The notes under the pieces were generated by a model. The model saw nothing but the letters and a program-made list of their open reading frames with translations, was not told the origin of the DNA and ran no database searches. DNA of 37,097 nt from Ignavibacteria bacterium (GTDB taxonomy: Bacteria > Bacteroidota > Ignavibacteria > UBA10030 > SZUA-254). How positions within the stretch are numbered: position 1 is the first letter of the stretch; each line of letters begins with the position of its first letter. The stretch covers positions 1-37,097 of the forward strand of contig JACOSX010000019.1 of the NCBI GenBank assembly GCA_016178625.1, given 5' to 3'. Made by a program: the position numbers and the translations under genes. Below are positions 33,051 to 37,097 of the stretch, one piece after another.

Positions 33051-33818
33051 TCACGAAACTACTTCGCCGAGGTAAGCCTCGATGACTTTCGGATTGTTTT
33101 TGATTTGACCCGGGGTTCCTTCCGCGATCTTCACACCGTAATCCAAGACGAAGATCCGTTCGCAAATGCCCATCACCACCTTCATATCATGTTCGATGAG
33201 CAAGATGGCGATGTTGAATTGCTCTTTCACGGACTTGATCAATCGCATGAGGTCGACTTTCTCTGTAGGATTCATGCCTGCGGCAGGTTCATCCAGCAAG
33301 AGGAGTTTTGGTTTTGTAGCGATCGCGCGAACAATTTCAACCCTACGTTGATCACCGTACGGCAATGATGTCGCTAATTCGTCTTTCACACCTTCGAGCT
33401 TGAAGATTGTTAGAATCTCCATAATCGTCTCACGTACGGAATGCTCTTCTTTATGGAAATTCTTCAGTTGGAGGATCGAATGGGAGAACCCGTGCTTTAA
33501 ACTTTTGTTGAGTGAGACCTGGACGTTTTCGAATACCGTGAGGTTTGGGAAGAGCCTGATATTTTGAAACGTTCTAGCGATTCCGGCCGCCACGATCTCG
33601 TATGGCCTGAAGTCGTTGATCTCCTGACGATCAAAAACGACGCTTCCGCTTGTGGGTTGGTAGATGCCGGTGATCATATTGAACACAGTAGTCTTGCCTG
33701 CGCCGTTTGGACCGATCATTCCAACAAGGTCAGTTGATCCAATCTCTACGTTCAGTTCGGAGACTGCGGTAAGTCCACCGAACTTCATACAACATTCTTT
33801 TAGTTCAAGGATGTTCAT
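33051..33818 (-). CDS. livG: Branched-chain amino acid ABC transporter ATPase LivG
   Basis: 255 residues. Walker A GPNGAGKTT, signature LPYGDQRRVEI (the LivG-type form of LSGGQ), Walker B LLLLDEPAAGMNP and switch His in IEHDMKVV are visible, with the usual LivG C-terminus AEGTPGQIKNNPKVIEAYLGE. Paired with LivF. It starts 14 nt after the livM stop. Confidence 0.95.
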   Translation of the reverse strand: MNILELKECCMKFGGLTAVSELNVEIGSTDLVGMIGPNGAGKTTVFNMITGIYQPTSGSVVFDRQEINDFRPYEIVAAGIARTFQNIRLFPNLTVFENVQVSLNKSLKHGFSHSILQLKNFHKEEHSVRETIMEILTIFKLEGVKDELATSLPYGDQRRVEIVRAIATKPKLLLLDEPAAGMNPTEKVDLMRLIKSVKEQFNIAILLIEHDMKVVMGICERIFVLDYGVKIAEGTPGQIKNNPKVIEAYLGEVVS

Positions 33819-33832
33819 TGATCGGTTCGGTC

Positions 33833-34795
33833 TTAAGCAGACATTGGAGGTCGTCGAAACTTAGCCACCAACTCCTTCAATCGAAAACTTTTCCCGAAGA
33901 GTCCTTGCGGTCGTGAGATCATGATGACGACCAACATGAGCGAGTAGATAACCATTCGGTACTCGGCAATCCCGCGGAGAGCTTCGGGAAGGATCGTGAG
34001 CACAATGGCTGCAATGATGACGCCGACGGTGCTTCCCATGCCGCCGATGATGACCATAACGACGATCTCGATGGATTTGATGAAGCTGAACTGCTGCGGA
34101 TTGATGTAGGAGATGAAGTGGGCGTAGAGTCCCCCGGCGATTCCCGCGAAGAATGCTCCGGTGATAAATGCGATAACTTTGTACTTGGTTGTGTTGATAC
34201 CCATCGCTTGTGCTGCAATCTCGTCGTCACGGACAGCGAGGAACCCTTTTCCGTACGTCGAATTGATCAGGTTGGAGATTGCGAACACTACAATTGAGAC
34301 GACGGAGAAGACCCAGAAGAAATTCGCAAGTTTCGGAATCCCGGTGAACCCGCGAGCTCCTCCGAGAAAGTTCAAGTTTTGTATGACTACCCGAATGATC
34401 TCGCCGAACCCTAGCGTCGTAATTGCAAGGTAGTCTCCCTTCAGACGCAGGGTTGGAATACCGACAAGTAATCCGGCGAGTGCTGCGACTGCGCCGCCAA
34501 GCAGAAGAGCCAGAGGGAGTATGAGAATATCTACAGGATTGCCGCTGCTCGCATGTAGTGTCGACGACACGAGAGAGGCTGTATACGCACCGAGCGACAT
34601 GAAGCCGGCGTGCCCGAGTGAAAATTGCCCGGCGAAGCCGTTGATGAGATTTAAGCTTGTGGCAAGAATAATATTAATGCCGATGTAGATGATAATCTGA
34701 AAGTAGTAGGGATTGATTTCATCTTGAAAGAATGAGACGAGGAGACTCGTAAGAATCGCGACAAAGAGATATAGTTTTGAAGAGTACGTTTTCAA
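33833..34795 (-). CDS. livM: Branched-chain amino acid ABC transporter permease LivM
   Basis: 320 residues with about 10 helices. FAGQFSLGHAGFMSLGAYTA, GIPTLRLKGDYLAITTLGFGEIIR and the coupling-loop region VRDDEIAAQAMGINTTKYK mark LivM. The start is TTG at 34795, two nucleotides after the livH stop, with AGAAGG about 8 nt upstream, so translation is probably coupled. The C-terminus RPQGLFGK is typical. Confidence 0.93.
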   Translation of the reverse strand: MKTYSSKLYLFVAILTSLLVSFFQDEINPYYFQIIIYIGINIILATSLNLINGFAGQFSLGHAGFMSLGAYTASLVSSTLHASSGNPVDILILPLALLLGGAVAALAGLLVGIPTLRLKGDYLAITTLGFGEIIRVVIQNLNFLGGARGFTGIPKLANFFWVFSVVSIVVFAISNLINSTYGKGFLAVRDDEIAAQAMGINTTKYKVIAFITGAFFAGIAGGLYAHFISYINPQQFSFIKSIEIVVMVIIGGMGSTVGVIIAAIVLTILPEALRGIAEYRMVIYSLMLVVIMISRPQGLFGKSFRLKELVAKFRRPPMSA

Positions 34796-34797
34796 GG

Positions 34798-35703
34798 TTA
34801 GACCTTCTCGGCTTCGTACCGACCCAGGATTCCGGACGGTTTGAACAATAAAATGAGAATGAGAATACCAAAGGCGATCGCATCGCGGTACGTGGGCGAG
34901 AGATAGCCTGTAACGAACGTTTCAGTCATGCCGATGATCAATCCTCCGAGGGCAGCGCCAGGAATGTTGCCAATTCCTCCCAGCACTGCGGAGATGAACG
35001 CCTTGAGGCCCGGAAATATTCCCATTAACGGATTAATGCTTGGATACAGCGTACCGTAGAGAATCCCGCCTGCGGCCGCCAGACTCGAACCAAGAACGAA
35101 CGTAAAGGAGATGACCGTATTAATGTTGATCCCCATCAGACTTGCGGCTTGCTGGTTAAACGATACTGCCCGCATCGCCGTACCCATCTTTGTATTCTGC
35201 ACAATGAATCGCAGCAGCACTATGAGGATGATTGCGGTTCCGATGACGATGACCGGTGTCGTAGTCAGTATGAGATTCTGAGAATCGATCAGCGTTGTTG
35301 AAGGTATGAGAGTTGGAAATGATTTCGGATCAGGGCCGAAGAGTAGCTGACCGCCGAATTCAAGAAACAGCGAAATGCCGATGGCAGTGATCAGGATTGT
35401 CAACTTTGGTCTGAATCGAAGAGGCTTATACGCAAGCTTTTCTATCGTCACACCGAGAATGGAACATACAGTCATCGCTAACAGAAGGACGATGGGACCG
35501 GCAAGGATTACGGATCCACCCACCAGCGGCATAATGTGCGGCGCTGCATAATACCCAACGAATCCGCCGATCATAAAGACATCGCCGTGAGCGAAGTTGA
35601 TGAACCGCAGTACACCGTAGACCATGGTGTACCCGATCGCGATCAGGGCGTAGATGCTACCGAGGGAAATACCGTTGATGATCTGTTGTAGCAGTTCGCT
35701 CAT
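34798..35703 (-). CDS. livH: Branched-chain amino acid ABC transporter permease LivH
   Basis: 301 residues. Eight or so helices with ISLGSIYALIAIGYTMVYGVLRFINFAHGD near the N-terminus, the coupling loop TKMGTAMRAVSFNQQAASLMGIN, and GGIGNIPGAALGGLIIGMTE toward the end, all typical LivH. It lies 37 nt downstream of the binding-protein gene. Partner of LivM. Confidence 0.94.
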   Translation of the reverse strand: MSELLQQIINGISLGSIYALIAIGYTMVYGVLRFINFAHGDVFMIGGFVGYYAAPHIMPLVGGSVILAGPIVLLLAMTVCSILGVTIEKLAYKPLRFRPKLTILITAIGISLFLEFGGQLLFGPDPKSFPTLIPSTTLIDSQNLILTTTPVIVIGTAIILIVLLRFIVQNTKMGTAMRAVSFNQQAASLMGININTVISFTFVLGSSLAAAGGILYGTLYPSINPLMGIFPGLKAFISAVLGGIGNIPGAALGGLIIGMTETFVTGYLSPTYRDAIAFGILILILLFKPSGILGRYEAEKV

Positions 35704-35740
35704 GCAGCAGGAATGGAATGTGCGCTATCGTGATGGATGG

Positions 35741-36931
35741 TCAGGGTTGAACAGTCTCCCTGTAGGTTAATTTCCCATTCCTAATAGCAAGGATGACGGC
35801 AGGTTTGGTCGCGTTGCGCTCGCCGTTGATGGTAATGCTTCCGGTGACGCCGTGAAAATTTTTTGTTGCCGCGATAGCATCGCGAAGTTTCGAACCGTCC
35901 ATGGTACCGGCGCGTTGGATCGCATCGGCGAGGAGTTTCCCTACATCATAACCGAGCACCGCGTTCACATCGGGGGTTTCGTTGTACTTCGAGCGATACT
36001 TCGTCACGAAGTGTTGTACGACAGCGTTGGTATCCATGGCACTGTAGTGTGTGCAAAAGTAAGTGTTCTCCATTGCACTACCCCCGATCTCGATGAGCTT
36101 CCCGGAATCCCAGCCATCGCCGCCGAGGAATGGAATTGTGATGTTAAGCTCACGCGCCTGTTTGACGATCAAAGCGGATTCGGTATAATAACCCGGCACA
36201 AAAATCAATTCCGGCGATGATGCTTTGAGTGCTGTGAGTTGTGCCTTGAAATCGTTATCCCCCTCGCTGTACGCCTGTTCCGCAACAATTGTTCCGCCCG
36301 ATTCCTTGAATTTGGTTGCGAAAAATTCTGCCAATCCGATACTGTACTCGTTCTTGACGTCTTTCAAGATTGCTGCATGTTTCACATTGAGTGAATTGTA
36401 CGCAAAGTTCGCGCAGACCGTTCCTTGAAAAGGATCGATGAAGCAGATGCGGAAAATATAATCACCTACCTGTGTCACTTTTGGATTTGTCGATGAGGGT
36501 GAGACCATCGGGATGCTGTTCGCCTGGCAAATCGGAGCGGCGGCGAGACTGCGCGATGAGGCATTTTCACCAATGATTGCCTTTACCTTATCTCGCGTAA
36601 TGAGTTTTGTCACCGCCGTTGCAGCCTCCTCGGGCTTTGATTGATCGTCCTCAGTCAGCACCTTGATTTTTTTCCCGAGAACTCCTCCAGCATCATTGAT
36701 TTCCTCTACAGCAAGGGCGAGAGCGTTGTGCGTGGATGTTCCGAACGTTGCGGCAGTCCCGGTCAGGGATGAATACTCGCCGATGAGAATTTCATTTTCG
36801 TCCGCTGCCCGACCGCATCCCGGAACTATCCCTCCGATGATGATCAACAGGGACACGATGCTTATGCCAAACACGAAATACAATTTTTTCGATAGGAACG
36901 ATAGGCTTTGCCCATCCCGTTGTATTTGCAT
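35741..36931 (-). CDS. livK: Branched-chain amino acid ABC transporter substrate-binding lipoprotein
   Basis: 396 residues from the ATG at 36931, chosen because AGAGGAT lies about 11 nt upstream and the product then begins with a short basic segment and a lipoprotein signal (hydrophobic core FGISIVSLLIIIGGIVPGC). The frame is open to an ATG at 36979. The mature part is a type I periplasmic binding fold: IGEYSSLTGTAATFG, EEINDAGGVLGKKIKVL, and SSTNPKVTQ around the ligand-binding Ser/Thr. Ligands in this family include Leu/Ile/Val, and also amides or aromatic acids. It is the first gene of the transporter series. Confidence 0.92.
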   Translation of the reverse strand: MQIQRDGQSLSFLSKKLYFVFGISIVSLLIIIGGIVPGCGRAADENEILIGEYSSLTGTAATFGTSTHNALALAVEEINDAGGVLGKKIKVLTEDDQSKPEEAATAVTKLITRDKVKAIIGENASSRSLAAAPICQANSIPMVSPSSTNPKVTQVGDYIFRICFIDPFQGTVCANFAYNSLNVKHAAILKDVKNEYSIGLAEFFATKFKESGGTIVAEQAYSEGDNDFKAQLTALKASSPELIFVPGYYTESALIVKQARELNITIPFLGGDGWDSGKLIEIGGSAMENTYFCTHYSAMDTNAVVQHFVTKYRSKYNETPDVNAVLGYDVGKLLADAIQRAGTMDGSKLRDAIAATKNFHGVTGSITINGERNATKPAVILAIRNGKLTYRETVQP

Positions 36932-37066
36932 GTTGAGTATATCCTCTGCGAAAATTGTTATTGTGCGATTCAAGGTCATGCGCGAGGGCCCCCTGTATCA
37001 AAATCATTCCTTATTGTTGTGTACTCGGGCACGGGATTTCGTCTGGCGACCACCAAGTTTTGGAAA

Positions 37067-37094
37067 AGTATACAAAAAATTTCTTTTTCTTCAA
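37067..37094 (-). promoter_or_regulatory. Sigma70-like promoter for the liv operon
   Basis: On the minus strand TTGAAG (37094-37089), 16-nt spacer, TATACT (37072-37067). The -10 matches 5 of 6. It lies about 135 nt before the livK start, at the edge of the window. Confidence 0.45.
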
Positions 37095-37097
37095 AAC

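Overview
The window looks like a chromosomal segment from a free-living Gram-negative member of the Bacteroidota/Chlorobiota side of the FCB group, most like the Ignavibacteria. This is an inference. It rests on a T9SS-type C-terminal sorting domain with the NPFNPTT signature, large outer-membrane barrel proteins, few strong Shine-Dalgarno sites, several TTG starts, and S23/IVP-type four-helix genes with short tandem repeats. I saw no tRNA, rRNA, CRISPR array, transposase or phage gene.

Layout. 2-943: the 3' end of a secreted T9SS substrate. 1099-1866: a small exported protein. 1926-7258 (minus): a large PAS/GAF hybrid histidine kinase followed by an acyl-CoA ligase. 7654-13574 (minus): a tyrosine-catabolism cluster (HisC-type aminotransferase, 4-hydroxyphenylpyruvate dioxygenase, fumarylacetoacetase, homogentisate dioxygenase, flavin reductase). 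A four-helix-bundle gene bounded by inverted heptamer-repeat arrays sits inside this cluster. 13809-17327: a giant outer-membrane protein. 17705-21643: a DNA alkyltransferase, a UvrD/PcrA helicase and a BrkB/YihY membrane protein that has no conventional start codon. 22127-26521: three pilin-like proteins without a recognisable prepilin motif, then a PilB/GspE ATPase. 26633-28891: a DUF2007 protein, an amino acid permease and a small membrane protein. 29057-30180: an ECF sigma factor and its zinc-binding anti-sigma factor. 30186-36931 (minus): a liv-type branched-chain amino acid ABC transporter, a dicarboxylate/amino acid symporter and undecaprenyl-diphosphatase.

How the genes may work together. 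The liv transporter, the amino acid permease and the symporter could supply amino acids or organic acids. The tyrosine cluster would turn an aromatic amino acid into fumarate and acetoacetate through oxygen-dependent steps, which implies at least microaerobic life. No maleylacetoacetate isomerase lies in the cluster. The pilin-like trio plus ATPase suggests a divergent type IV pilus or type II secretion-like machine; its platform protein, secretin and peptidase are not in the window.

The observations most worth following are the repeat-bounded four-helix module inside the tyrosine operon, the pilin-like cassette, the brkB reading frame that seems to start at a CTG overlapping the helicase stop codon, and the large barrel with a SprA-like repeat motif. 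Promoters and terminators were found by eye and are tentative.
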